Assembly (NCBI GenBank): GCA_958450365.1
Contig: CAUEEP010000742.1
Span: forward strand, 1,318,001 to 1,382,000
Length of the DNA stretch: 64,000 nucleotides
From: Mesorhabditis belari
Lineage: Eukaryota; Nematoda; Chromadorea; Rhabditida; Rhabditidae
Direction: 5' to 3'
This document shows, in pieces, positions 20,350 through 32,614 of the stretch. A program made the translations under genes and the position numbers. The notes under the pieces are model-generated. The model was given only the letters and a program-made list of their open reading frames with translations, searched no databases and was not told the origin of the DNA. Position 1 is the stretch's first letter, and every line of letters begins with the position of its first letter.

Positions 20350-21126
20350 GATCAAGTGCTTTCTTTAACTTTTCTTTTAAAATTTAAAGATTTTCTTTTG
20401 TCAAATCAAGTAGAAACAACTAAAGAAAATAGAAAAATCTATAAAAAATCTAAAAAAATAGATTTCTTTTAAGAAATTCTAAAATTTTCATTGTCTCAGC
20501 TTCAAAAATAGTAAATAAGAATGCGTAAATAATAAGAATAAAGTTTCAAATAGTTTTCAAAGTTTTAAGAAAAGTTTAGCATAGATTACGATAAGACAAA
20601 GTTTAGTATAGATTACGGTAAGACAAAGCTTAGCATAAGTTACAGTAAGATAAAGCTTAGCATAGATTACGGTGAGACAAAGTTTAGCATAGATTACGGT
20701 AAGACAAATGCTTGTCAAACTGCTTGTCAAAGATTCCAAAAAGGAGAAAGAAAAGGAGAAGGAAATGGTGATAAAAAATGAAAGAAAAAAAAGAGAAAAT
20801 TCTTTCTTCTTTGGCACATATCGATGAGAATACGAAAAGGAAAGGGGAAAATTGTGAATCACAAAGGGGAAAAGTGATCTAAACATTTGCCAAATATGAA
20901 TAGCCTTTTTCGGATCAAAAACAAAGGCTATGCTTTGAGTCATTCATTCAAAAAACACTAATCATTTATTCATTTTTACCTATCTAAGGCACAAAGAGAT
21001 TGCCAGAAATGAACAGAACATAAATTTGATTGATGATTGATTTTGATTTTACACGATTTGATGATTTTATGATTTGATGACAATGATTTTACAAAAGGAC
21101 TCTCAAATTGTTCGATTCTAGTACCA
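20350..21126. other. Upstream DNA with a small minisatellite
   Basis: A 25-26 bp unit (AAGTTTAGCATAGATTACGG) is repeated five times at 20570-20705. The rest is AT-rich. The missing first exon of the coiled-coil gene may lie here, but no ATG-bearing exon in phase was identified. Confidence 0.5.
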
Positions 21127-22071
21127 ACAAGGGATTGTCAATTGGTTGAGCCAGCGAAATGCTATGCGATCTATACCATTCGACGCAGAATTTGATGCTG
21201 ATTCGAATATCTATTCCATTTTTGCTAAATGACAATCTGTCATCAGTTTTAAGCGTCTAAATTTTTGTTAGGACTCTGAAAATGTCGTCATTCGGTGACC
21301 GCCTTGTGAAGCAGGATCGGTGGACTCGTGGCTTAGTGGTAAAGCGTTCGTTTCCAGAGCGAGACCTCGCAAGTTCGGTCCAACGTTCGATTTTTCTTTG
21401 ACTTTTTTTCAAGAACACAAGTCAGCACTTCTTGAAAAAAGCCAAAGAAAGAAAAAAAGGAAAATCCAAAGTGGGGATCGAACTTGAAAGGTCTCGCTCT
21501 GGAGACGGAAGCTTTACCACTAAGCCACTTTACCAGTGGTCATTTGGCTCCTTGCGCCTTAGTGGCCTCCTTGAGAACCAAACACGATGCAACCGTGGCC
21601 GAGTGGTATAGTTTGTTTCCAGAACGAGACATCAAAAGGCTTCCTTTTGAACTGGAGCTGTTGAAGCCGTGGCTTAGTGGTAAAGCTTCCGTCTCCAGAG
21701 CGAGACGTTTCAAGTTCGATCCCCACTTTGGATTTTCTTTTTTCTTTCTTTGGCTTTTTTCAAGAAGTGCTGACTAGTGTTCTTGAAAAAAAAGTCAAAG
21801 AAAAAACCGAACGTTGGACCGAACTTGCGAGGTCTCGCTCTGGAAACGAACGCTTTACCACTAAGCCACGAGTCCACCGATCCTGCTTCACAAGGCGGTC
21901 ACCAAATGACGACATTTTCAGAGTCCTAACAAAAATTTAGACGCTTAAAACTGATGACAGATTGTCATTTAGCAAAAACGGAATATATATTTGGAATCAG
22001 CATCAAATTCTGCGTCGAATGGTATAGATCGCATAGCATTTCGTCGGCTCAACCAGTTGCCAATCCCTTGT
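21127..22071. mobile_element. 945-bp palindromic element with tRNA-like units
   Basis: Ends are CAAGGGATTG and CAATCCCTTG. The arms (about 21127-21535 and 21665-22071) are nearly complementary throughout. Tract pairs include GGTATAGATCGCATAGC and AATGACGACATTTTCAGAG with their complements. Each arm carries two tRNA-like units built on GTGGCTTAGTGGTAAAGC (A box), TTTCCAGAGCGAGAC (anticodon-arm-like, CCA in the loop) and AAGTTCGGTCC or AAGTTCGATCCC (B box). A fifth, diverged unit (CCGTGGCCGAGTGGTATAG) lies near 21595 in the loop. No transposase is encoded. A related element is at 29721-30423. Confidence 0.75.
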
Positions 22072-22074
22072 AAG

Positions 22075-23100
22075 TCAAAAAATAGACCTAAACTTTTGAA
22101 TTAGCTTAAAGCTTGTTCAAACATTAAACATGCCTGCTGGGACAGACTCAATCTGGTTAAATTTACAAAGTTTCAAAGTTTACAAAAAGATTCTGTTAAA
22201 GAGATTCTGCGAAATGAAGATTCTCACAATCAGTTGATTCTCCGACCCCGAAAACTCTCGGCTCCAAATTTAGTGCTAAATTTCTTTTTGTATCATCAAA
22301 AAGGAAAAGTCGAATCCCTGGCGAGGTGTTCTTTGTGAGGCCGGGGAATCGCTCACAATCTGGCAAGCCCCTTTGGTATAAAGTGCTTCCCTTAAAGGGC
22401 AAGGAGCGGTGAGCGACTAAGCCGCTTTTGCTAATTTTTCGGATTTGCTTTTTGGCGTGAATGCTCAAATTTTTGGGAACAATTTTTGTCTCAATTTTGC
22501 TTGTATCTCTCCGCAAAACCGATTGTCAGTTTTGTAGAAAAGATTTGAAAAGTTGTAAGAATGTAGAAAAGAAGGAAAACTGATTGGTCGGATAGCGTTG
22601 ATCTTACTTGATTTTATGCAAATGATTGAGAAATTTGAAATCAATTCTCTAATACGCGAAGCTATTCAAATATCAGAAATGATAAGTAGACAGTTTGACA
22701 ACAATCAAAAACTTCGAATTGACGTTGAGTCGAGAAATCACATGCGATAAACCCGGGATACCCGATCTAATCCGTTTTCCCCGAAGAATCCAATAAACCG
22801 CTTGGCTCACTGCTTTGATCTTATGATTTTTTACAAGATCAAAGATACCTTATTTTGAAATTTTATGAGAATTGAAAAGTTTTTTACTTTAACGTTACAA
22901 AATTACACGATACGAAAAGACAAAAAAAAGTGAATCTCAGCGTTTTTTTTTGCCCATTACTTTTCCATTTTAGCTTTAGAAAATTGGGGGTTTAAAAAAA
23001 ATGAAAGAGAGTTCGATTTCTGGAAATGCAAAAGAAATTTGGCTTTTAAAAAGAATATCGAAAAGAAAATGTCGTCTGTACGAAAATTGAAAGTAATCTT
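22075..23100. other. Intergenic DNA with a possible tRNA-like remnant
   Basis: Near 22310-22440 the minus strand shows GCGGCTTAGTCGCTCACCGC and, further on, CCAGGGATTCGAC, a weak tRNA-like arrangement with an abnormally long middle. Nothing else is recognised. Confidence 0.3.
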
Positions 23101-23105
23101 TAATC

Positions 23106-23190
23106 TGTAAACGAATTAGGTCTTATTGCCATGTCAAATGGCAATAAGACCTAATTCGTTTACAGTCAAATGGCAATAAGACCTAATTTC
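23106..23190. repeat. Near-perfect hairpin plus half-copy
   Basis: Arms of 28 bases (CTGTAAACGAATTAGGTC and complement) flank a 4-base loop, followed by a second copy of TCAAATGGCAATAAGACC. No gene is linked. Confidence 0.75.
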
Positions 23191-23354
23191 AAATCTGCCC
23201 TATATTTAATCTTTTTTGGACCTGTTTTTCCTAACTGTAGTCTTACTGTACTATTTTTAGTTTTCTTTTTTTTTTTGTGAAAGTATTGTAGAAATATGCT
23301 AAAAGCGGTTATGATTATTGGATTCGCTTCTCTTCGCCCCCTAAATAAAGCATA

Positions 23355-23626
23355 TACCGTAAATACTGTAATAGTACCCCACCCCGCTCGTAGAGTCGCG
23401 TAGTCGCAAAAGTTTTTTAGTATTTCATCTTTTTTCAAAGTGCCCGTACTTTCAAAAAATGCGTCTTTGGTATCAAAAAAATAGCTGAAATTCAGGGCTA
23501 TTTTTTGATACCTAAGCGCGCATTGTGGCGATAAACCAGTGTCGAGAAAAACTCGTTCAAAGCTAGACTACGCAACACTCCGCACCGTCATTATGGGGGT
23601 GGGGTACTATTACAGTATTTACGGTA
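23355..23626. mobile_element. 272-bp MITE with TACCGTAAATAC termini
   Basis: The terminal inverted repeats begin TACCGTAAATACTGTAATAG and continue into a CCCCACCCC stretch. The interior has a second inverted pair around TAGCTGAAATTCAGGGCTA. A near-identical copy, in opposite orientation, lies at 44211-44459. Confidence 0.85.
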
Positions 23627-24841
23627 TATATATATTGTGAAACTTATCTATTTGAAAACTTGACTCAAAAATGAATAGGTGATTTAGAATTGCAAAATTA
23701 GTGAAATTTTCAATCGAAAAATAGCATAAAAAAATGAAAACCGAGGAAAACCGAGGAAAATCGAGGAAAATAGGAGGAAAATAGGAAGAAAATTTCATCT
23801 CTCTGACAAATATTTTCCACCAATCTCGAAAACTTGCAAGGCTTCATTGCGGAGGGGATCTTCGCAATAGAATCTCACCCAGGCGATAATCGAATTGTAA
23901 ACACGGGGAAGAATTTGAATGAAAAAACGAAAATACCTCTTTTTGAGACAACTTATAGTCCATTTACTCAAATATTGGATAGCTTTCAGTTTTGGTGATA
24001 TCAAGAATTCTTTTTCGTCTTTTAGCATCTCCATTTAAAGAACCCCAAATGTCCATGCATTTCATGGAAAAGAGAGAAAAAGTAATTTCTCTCTGAAGCC
24101 CAAAAAGGAAGGGGAAAAATAATGCATCTATCACTAGCCACTAATTTGCCCTTTTTTTGGTGGAGCTTTCGACTATGAAATGCGCATAATTGGGAATTTC
24201 TACAACCCCTACTAGCATTGAAAGTTTTGCTCAGTCTGTGAAATGTCTGTAAGAAGAGATCTGACTTGAGGCTAGCCAGAGCCTTGTTAAAAAATTTTTC
24301 AAAAAGAAAAACGAAAAACACACCATCGAACATGGGACTTTTCTTTCAAAAGTCTCTAGGAGGAAGGAATCGAAATTTTGAATCGATTGCGTCAGAGCTA
24401 AACATCTGCACAGATTTCAATTCCTAAACACAAACTCATTGGAAAAAGCTGGAAAAAGCTTTCAGTTAGCTGCAGCCTAATTCAAGAAATAAATGAATTG
24501 AAAGCAGAGAAATGATGAATATCCTTTTCTTTCATCAATCTCTTTTTCCTCTCTCCATTTCTTTCCAAAAATAATCATCACCTCATCGGAGAGTCAAATT
24601 TGGATTTCCGTAAATGTTTTGCACAAAATCGAATCTTTTTGGACGGAAAAATTGCACAAAAAGATTAAGGGGACTTTTAAAAGTTAACAGTTTTGCGCTG
24701 TCTAGCAAGATCTTTAGTTTAGTCTAGATTCTAGATATAAAAATTGGAGATAGACTGGATTAGACAGATGAATTCAACTCATCAATTTCTCCCTTTAACA
24801 TAGTCGGCCCAGTGAGTTGAGAATTTTCCGAATTCTACCAA
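23627..24841. other. Intergenic DNA, no feature recognised
   Basis: A few short repeats (GAGGAAAA near 23745-23790). The open frames here lack exon-like composition and linked splice sites. Confidence 0.4.
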
Positions 24842-25291
24842 TCCACTTACCCTAAAACTTCTAGTATACGTACGTCTATTTCCTTTTCCAAGAGCCCTCT
24901 AGAATGTTCGTCTATTGAAGTATGTAATTCTAATAGAGCATGTACGTACACTACTGGACAATGAAATATCATATTTGAAAAACGATCGTCACTTTCGCGC
25001 GTCTCTAACTCCCTTGTCTTTGAGTTTAAACTATTGGTGTTATACATTTTCTGAAAGCTCTTTTCAAGGGCTACACAATGGTAATATTAATATTTAGAAA
25101 TATGGTAAAGACATGGGAGTTACAGGCGCGCGAAAGTGACGATCGTTTTTCAAATATGATATTTCATTTTCCAGTAGTGTATATTAGAAGTTTTTCGGTA
25201 CTAGGGAAGGACTTACCGAATTTCGAATTTCGAATAGACGGACATTCTTCTAGTATACGTTCTAGTACTAGAAGTTTTAGGGTAAGTGGAT
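24842..25291. mobile_element. 450-bp foldback element
   Basis: The outer arms TCCACTTACCCTAAAACTTC and complement lie at both ends. A second inner pair around CGCGAAAGTGACGATCG and AATATGATATTTCA is also inverted. There is no coding content. Confidence 0.75.
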
Positions 25292-25439
25292 TGAAACCTA
25301 GCTCATTCGTTAGGAAATCTAAGCGAAAAGTTTCGAATCTGTAAACAAAATCTGCGGGATAGATCGGAAACACAAGATTTTTAACCCGGAAACTCTTGCT
25401 ATACTCTCTTGGGTCGAGTTTATGAGCCTTTCTTCAGCG

Positions 25440-25525
25440 GCAGTTGTGGGGTAGTGAATAGTGTGATCGTCTACGGAACTAATCAAGCTCTTTTTGTGGT
25501 GGGTTCGAATCCCCATTGTATCTTT
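25440..25525 (+). pseudogene. tRNA-like sequence
   Basis: GTTGTGGGGTAGTGAATAG resembles an A box/D arm, and GTGGTGGGTTCGAATCCCCA a T arm with good B-box match and a pairing TGGGG/CCCCA stem. The middle is long and the acceptor stem was not found, so it is treated as a tRNA-derived relic. Confidence 0.4.
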
Positions 25526-25529
25526 TGTC

Positions 25530-27100
25530 GAATGAGCTTGGTCTCGTTTTGAAATCCGACGGTGACCTAGTTAGTTAGCCTGGACCAAACTGGACTGGAC
25601 TGAGCTGCGTTACATGTTTATCCAAAAAACTTCTTGATGTCTAGTTTTGGAATAGTATTTTAAATCACAAAGACTGTACTCTTGAGTAGGACTTCTTCAT
25701 TTCAAAATTAGCATTTCGTTATCTTTAGGAGAACATTTCCCCTCTCGGGACTCACCGTAGTGAAAAGGCGTAGTGAAAAGGCACTGACGTAGTGAAAAGG
25801 CGATTTTTCTAAGAAAAGAACTTTGAAAGGTTAAAAATAGAAAAAAACCCTTTGAAATAGTTCCTCTTGTGCTAGTTATTTGATAAGCTTTTCATAGTTT
25901 GCAAAAACTCAATTTGATTCATATTTTCGCTTTGTGAAATATCCGTTTTTTTATGTAATTTAGGGATTCTATCGAAAAACTTCCCAAATTTTAAAGATTT
26001 TAAATATTTTTTTTAAATTTATTGGAATCACATGAATCAATTAAGAAAAGAGAAAAGAGAAATTAATTTCCTTTTATTCATTTATTTCAATGCTAATCCC
26101 ACCTGTCAATGGTGAGTAACGGGGGGAAAAAGAAGAAGGAGAAAGATTGAAAATAAGGAGAATTTGAAATTGTTTGAAAATCAAGGGACAAATGAATAAT
26201 TGTCTGAGTGAGAGACAAAGGAATAATTGTCTCAATGACACAAATCGAATTTCTTCGCATCTTTCCCAAAGAACAACAGTAACACTGAGTTCGGTAAAAA
26301 AAATTGAGCAGACTTGGCAACCACTTGAATTCGCAAAAGTACTCGGTCACCAGACTCGGTTGTTTGGGAAACAAAAATAACTGTTTGAGAATCCTTCGAA
26401 AAACCCTTTGAAGCCTGTTTTCCTCATCGCATTCATGGGAAAAACCCTCTAAGTTTGGCATTTCAAATGAGTAGACAGAAATTGGCATAAAAAAAAGGTT
26501 TCTTTTTTAAAGTTTTTAAAGTTTTTAAAATATTGAAATTTCTTGTTATTTTGTTGGCAAAATATTGAAATATCTTGTTATTTTCTTTTCAAAATTCATC
26601 TAAAATACCGTGAATTGGATAAGAGGACCAAAATTATGCCTTAAGAAGCTTTTAGCTAAAAGTTTTGGGTAATGCGATTGGGGGAACTGAAATAAAAGCA
26701 AAGTTTAGCACTTCTCAAAACTTTCTAAGTATAGAAATTTCAAAATCCTAGTAAACTAGTTTATTCAATTATCAAATATAGATGAAAATCTAGTGTTTAG
26801 TTGTTCAATTAACCCAAAATTAAACTAACAAATGAGTTGGTGAACAAATGAACAAATTAAACTAACAAAATTTTCTTCATGTTCACTTTTGTCTTTTTTT
26901 TCTTTTTTACCCAATCTAGAGAACAAAATATAAAATTATAACAAATAAATCAGCATTTTGAAATGTCAAATTGGCCGGCTGTGTTGGCTAGTTGGCTAAT
27001 TGTCAAGAATAGTTGGCTGACATAAATGAGTACAAGGAGGATTCTTTGAATCAATTTTATTGTACTAAATAGTAACCAGAAGAAAATTCGAATCGGAACC
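25530..27100. other. Intergenic DNA, no feature recognised
   Basis: A GTAGTGAAAAGG repeat (three copies near 25755-25800) is the only local structure seen. No host exon is supported. Confidence 0.4.
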
Positions 27101-27104
27101 GGAA

Positions 27105-27262
27105 TTTCATCATGATTTTCTTGTCCAATTCTTGTCCGATTCCTCTGAAATTTTGTCGACAAATAGAAATCGACACTTTCAATTTGTAGACAAAAGAGCA
27201 ATGGCCGAGAAACGGTCGAGAAAACAAAGGTGGAATTAGGTTCGGCTTGGAATTTTCCCATG
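27105..27262. mobile_element. Palindromic MITE, copy 2 of 3
   Basis: Shares TCTGAAATTTTGTCGACAAA, AAACGGTCGAGAAAAC and the end GAATTTTCCCATG with the copies at 8881 and 28082. Confidence 0.75.
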
Positions 27263-28081
27263 TTTAGTGAGTAAATGAGTTAAACTACTGAACCAGGCAA
27301 AAACTCTCAAGATTTTACAGAAAATTTGGAAATACTTTCTTAAGTTTTCCCTGGACACTAATAAATAGTCGAAAATAATCACGAGACGAAGACGAAATTC
27401 TGGTGAAATCTTGATGAAATCTCCTTGGGGATTCCATAAACGAAAAACAAGCTAATGCTCGAAAAATCATCCAGAATAGAGGTAATTGGTGAATGATAAG
27501 AAAAGATAAAAGGCTGTTTATTTTTTTTAACCCCCACCCATACTAAATTCCGATTAAAAGAAATAGAAATACGATACTTTGGAGGTTCCGTAATGTTCTA
27601 CCGTAAACTTACCGTAATTCTATCGCAATTCTATCGTAATCCTATCGTAATCCTACCATATTCATCACTTCTACCGTAATCCCACGGAGATGGCCATTAC
27701 TAAACCTGTTGATAGGTTTTGTTGACTTAAGTTGACCTGAACTTGAGTTTTTTCGGGTCAGTCTTCTGGAGCCCGAGTTTAAACCAACAAATGGCTTGGG
27801 TAACTAAAACAGGACTGAACAGAGAAGAGAGAACTTAGCTGAAGTGTTTCCAATTGAAGATTTCAATGATTGTCTGCCAAATTAGGTAAAAAAATAGTCA
27901 AAACTATTTTCAAACCATAGAAAAAAGAGAGACAAGCATATGACTGCGGATATTCAAATCCCCAAAGAACTCTAGCTGGAACGAACCGAAATCTCTATGG
28001 ATACACAGGTGGTTAATGTTTTAAGACTAATAAATAATTTCTTAGATGTTGTTTTGCATTTCCTTGCCGATTGCATACTAG

Positions 28082-28275
28082 ACATAGGAAGATTCCAAGC
28101 CGAACCTAATTCCACCTTCGTTTTCTCGGCCGTTTCTTGGCCGATTGCTCTGAAATTTTGTCCACAAGTTGAAAATGTTGATTTCTATTTGTAGACAAAA
28201 TTTCAGAGGAATCGGCTAAGAATCGGCCGAGAAAACGAAGGTGAAATTAGGCTCGGATTGGAATTTTCCCATCTC
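28082..28275. mobile_element. Palindromic MITE, copy 3 of 3
   Basis: The best preserved copy. CTTCGTTTTCTCGGCCG and CGGCCGAGAAAACGAAG are perfect inverted arms, continuing inward to TCTGAAATTTTGTC and GACAAAATTTCAGA. No coding sequence. Confidence 0.85.
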
Positions 28276-28557
28276 TAGAACCTACCGTACCCATATCTAT
28301 ATGCAAATATTTTAGCCAGATATTCGATATGCCATTCCATTAGCCCCAAGTTCATTTCAATCATCATTTATCAAGCTCTATGCATTCTAATGGTTGAAGC
28401 GGTCTTTTTCTGTCTCCCATACCTATTCCACACCTATTCCAACCACCGAATTAGAAAATGCAAACTCGAATTTTTATTTATACATCAGCCTTGAAGTCGT
28501 CTTTTAAAAACTTTTTAATTTAACTTCTATGAAACTCTAATTGTAAATAGGTTATTC

Positions 28558-28672
28558 GAAGTCGATTACCGACCGGATACGATTGCCGAAGTCGATAACC
28601 GATTGCCGAAGTCGATTACCGATGCCGAAGTCGATTACCGATTGCCGAAGTCGATTACCGATTGCCCGATTG
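28558..28672. repeat. About 22-bp minisatellite (gccgaagtcgattaccgatt)
   Basis: Five copies of CCGAAGTCGATTACCGAT-type units. Confidence 0.85.
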
Positions 28673-29720
28673 CCTAGCTGTTTTGATGAGATCCAAAATG
28701 AATTTCTCACGTCTTCGTCTCACGTCAAAAGCCCCATCTTCTCTTACTTTCAATAATTGTTTTGAACTCAAAAAGCTTCTCATTCATCTTTTTTTTTTCA
28801 AATTTCACACAAATCATCATCGTCTACTCTTTGCTTTTGATTCATTAAAAACTTGAAGTTAACTAGCCACAAGAAAAAAAGAAGTTATTGAACTCATAAT
28901 CGAAATGGGTAAATAAACCGGAACTTTTTTCATTAATTGAATTGCTCGTTAAGGATTTCTCGTTAAGGATTTCAATTTTTCAAAACTCAAAGTTCTTCAA
29001 GTCTAAACTGATCACTCTTTTTGTAGCCGCGTGTGGAAATTTGGACAAAGAGAAATTTTGGAAATTGAAATCACTATGAGCAAAATGAGGAATACAGAAG
29101 CCGGAAATTTGAAAACAAATAATGAAAAGGATTAAAGTTTTATTTTAATAATCTGAAGAACCAGAAAATCTGAAATGCAAACAAAACAAAACAAAAGATT
29201 TTCAAAAAGCAAAAAAACTCAAAAGCTGAAGCAAGAAGCAGAAAAAATATTCGTGACAATGAGTTTTAAAGTTACTTTTTTTCCCTTAAACCTCAAAAAT
29301 CATCAATGTTCATTTTTAGGACAAGATGCTTTTCAAGAGATTTTCTTCAGAAAGACTCTAGAAAAAAAAGAGCTCTCAGTTGCATGTGAAAGAGAGATGT
29401 CAGTGTGAATGAATGAGTGAAGGAAAGGAAGAAATTGAAAGGGAAGAGACTTTTTGAGATGAAAGAGACAACTATTCATCTCATCTCTTTCATAAGGGTT
29501 TTTTTGCTTATACTCTTGAAACTAAAGAGTAGTTAGTAAAGGAGTAAAGAAAGTACTTGTTTTGGTGTTTTGTGCGTATTTCCTGCTCAAAAAAAGGAAA
29601 ACCCATCTTTTCTGGCGCACCTGATTCTTTCTATTTTCGCAATAATAGATCAAGAAATGACTCTATATACAAGACTCTAGAAAGCTTGTGTTTTGAGTCA
29701 AAACAGTCGAGCCTGAGCTA
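28673..29720. other. Intergenic DNA, no feature recognised
   Basis: AT-rich sequence; no exon with supporting splice sites and no long inverted repeat seen. Confidence 0.4.
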
Positions 29721-30423
29721 ACAAGGGAAGCTCAGAGTTCGGAATCGCTAACAAGCTAAGCTCAGAGTTTGGAATCGACTGGAAACACAGTGCATAACAT
29801 AGAATCGGTAATGGCGAATAAAACGCCATAAAAATTAGCTGCTAATAGCTATGGAAACGAGAGAAATCTGGCATGCAAAATCGGCATTCAAAACCATTCC
29901 TTTATAAGGCTTCTCCCGTTCCCGCCCGCAGATGAGCTCGTGGCCTAGTAGGTAAAGATCTAGGTCTGGAAACGCTAGTCCTATTTTTGCCCTCGGGTTC
30001 AATTCCGCCCACATCCAATATTTTTTATTTTTTTTTTGCGATTCTTGGAACTATTTCGTTTTTAAAGCAAACTAAATTTTAATAAAATAAAATAAATTTA
30101 ACATTTTTGCCGATGGCTCTTCGATACAAGTTTTCAACCGGGAAAACGAGAAAATATTTTAAAGTTACTTTCAATCACCCATAAACAATTTGGAGCAGAT
30201 CAATTTCAGAAATTTCGCTAGTTTTCTTGGCATTCCAGTGGTTAAGTCGGGGCAGCGAGAGAAGCTTTATAAAGGAATCAGCCTTTCTTTACATGCCAGA
30301 CTTCTCGCGTTTCCATGGCTATTAGCGGTTAACTTTTGCGGCGCTTTGTTCGCCATTGCCGATTCTATGCTATCGCTGTGTTTCCAGTCGATACCAAACT
30401 CTGAGCTTAGACCATTCCCTTGT
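29721..30423. mobile_element. 703-bp foldback element with a central tRNA-like unit
   Basis: Ends ACAAGGGAAGCTCAGAGTT and its near-complement AACTCTGAGCTTAG...TTCCCTTGT match the end type of the element at 21127. The arms pair over about 200 bases (AATCGACTGGAAACACAG, AGCTATGGAAACG and complements). A tRNA-like unit lies in the centre (29936-30013) with GAGCTCGTGGCCTAGTAGG and CCCTCGGGTTCAATTCCG. Confidence 0.7.
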
Positions 30424-32609
30424 AAGTAAAGATTTTTCACCAAAAACCCATGTATTGGGTGAGCCAATAAGTCTCCACTTCATTTAAAAAGCTATTTGGA
30501 AATGATCAATTCACCTATTGATCTACGGTTTGCTCTATTCAAAAAAAACTTGATATTTTTCAATAAAATATCGGTAAAATCTTAAGAAATTTTTGTTTCT
30601 GGTTTTTTATTCGGAGATGCGCGCTGGATGAGTCAAAAAAAAGGGCGACGACTCGATTACGCGATTTAGACCCTTTTCCTTCCAATAAACCGATTTTGGT
30701 GTCAATAGAAAAAAGAAAGAGCGTAAAAAGTTTAGTTTATAGTTAAATTTTTAGAGAAATCTATTTAGCCGATTTCTTTATATCACCTTTATAACAAATT
30801 ATCGAAAACGAGTTTTTGGCGCTCGGATTTTCTTGGAAACGGGCCCAGATTGGCGTGAGAAGATAGAAAATTTGTAGAATAAACATCTATTTTTTTTAAA
30901 AAACCGTGATGCACTTTATTTAATTCATTATAAACATTATAAATTTCATTATAATTATAAATTAAGTGATAAGAAGATTTATAAAAAAAAAGTGTCCAAA
31001 GACGGTGAACCTAATATTTTTTAAAAAGTCAGGAAAGAAGCAAAGAGATTTTACGGTTAAAGAATCTTTTAAAGTTTGAATTTGATTCAATTCAATTAGA
31101 GTACTCTTTGTTTTCGGTCACGCGAACATGTGGCTTTAATTTGATGGCCGAATCATTGAGTCATTTGCTTTCATTCGCCCAGAGAAATCAAATCAAATAG
31201 CTTTTGAATTACACTTTTGCGAAAAGTTGTGAAACTGAATAGTATGATAAAAAAAACGGTTATGAATACTGAAGACGGTTATGAATACTAAGAAAAACAG
31301 TTATGAATACTGAAGTATGGTTTTTCAAAATTCTCATCTTTCAAACAATCAAAATCTCTTCTTTTTCATTGATCTTTTTCAAAAAGCAGACAAAAATTGA
31401 TCTGATTTTGGTGCAAATTCCCAAAAATCATCAAAGATCAAAGCAAATACCGAAAAAAAAACCTTGCGAACTAGGGGGGGGGCGGCGCCGAAAATGAAAA
31501 AAATGTGGAAAACCTATTCGACTTCGTCAAATAATATGCGTTTGATATGAGTAGAATGGTTAACTAATTCTCTACAAAATGACATTTAAAAGAAAATTCA
31601 AACAGCGCCTCCGCTCAAGAAAAAGCCATTTTTTCACAAAAACTACAAACTGTCATCTAGAAAATATCTTCCTGCAAATTTGGCAACTTAAGTAATTGAA
31701 TGTGCTCTATCTTTTTTATATAAACACCAAAGAAGGTTTATGTGAAAGAAACTGTTCAAATGATGAGTCGGACTCTTTGCCATTTTAACCAGCTGCGTTT
31801 GGAAGTTCATAAACTCCACGAAAGAAAAGCTTTGTGGAATCTCTCAAAAGTGATTTTGTAGAGAAATAGTGGATCCTTTTGATGAAACCAAACGTATGTT
31901 TAAAGAAGGCTTTATGTGTGCAAAAAGTCCCTTTAAAGTTTGGCGCCGACTCATTCTCCCCAACCCAATAGATCTTATTTTTTATTTTTCTGAACACCGT
32001 AAAAAAATTCAGCACTTTTCAATTTCGCCACGTCTCCAAACAGGAAAAAAGAACGAAGAGAAAGATTTTTCATTTTGAGGCGAACGAGGAGGAAACCAAA
32101 CGCATAAAAGCCATTACGAGAATCACATGGGAAATTCTTCTCTCTCTTTCCATTTTCCATAAAAAAAAACATTTTATGAATACTTGGCGAATATGAGAAA
32201 TGAAAATTACGCACATCAAAGTAATTTCTTTTTTTCTTTTTTTTTGGCGTTTTTTTTGCATTTGATCGATGGCCCCGGTGATTATGAGTCATGAGAAAAA
32301 AAAAGGAGATTCGAGAGTCTATTCGGTGAGTTGGCAAGTGCCAATTTTTTTGCACACACAACATAAAAGCAAAGGTTACACGTTCTGGAAATTGACCTTT
32401 AAACATAGAAGCTAATTTCTGTTCACAGCCAAAACTCAAGTTTTTTTGCAAAATTACCAAATCAAAGCTGTCTTTTGTTTGAAGTAGTCAAAAGAATTGT
32501 TTCTTAAAACAGCTGATAATTGCTTTACAAGTTACTGGATTTATTACCCAACAATGCTAGCAAGCTCTTTAAAATCTATTTTAAAAGTTATACAACACGT
32601 CATTGCAAA
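30424..32609. other. Intergenic DNA, no gene recognised
   Basis: A segment near 30730-30850 is related to 61730-61850 (TTAGAGAAATCTATTTAGCC-like blocks), so a dispersed repeat is present. No exons were supported. Confidence 0.4.
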
Positions 32610-32614
32610 AAAGA

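Noticed and set aside
21330..21725. Functional tRNA-Trp genes
   Set aside because: A CCA loop is visible, but T and acceptor stems pair poorly and the copies are locked in a palindrome; called tRNA-like only.
22196..22516. 106-codon minus-strand ORF
   Set aside because: No splice sites, composition not exon-like, and it covers a weak tRNA-like relic.
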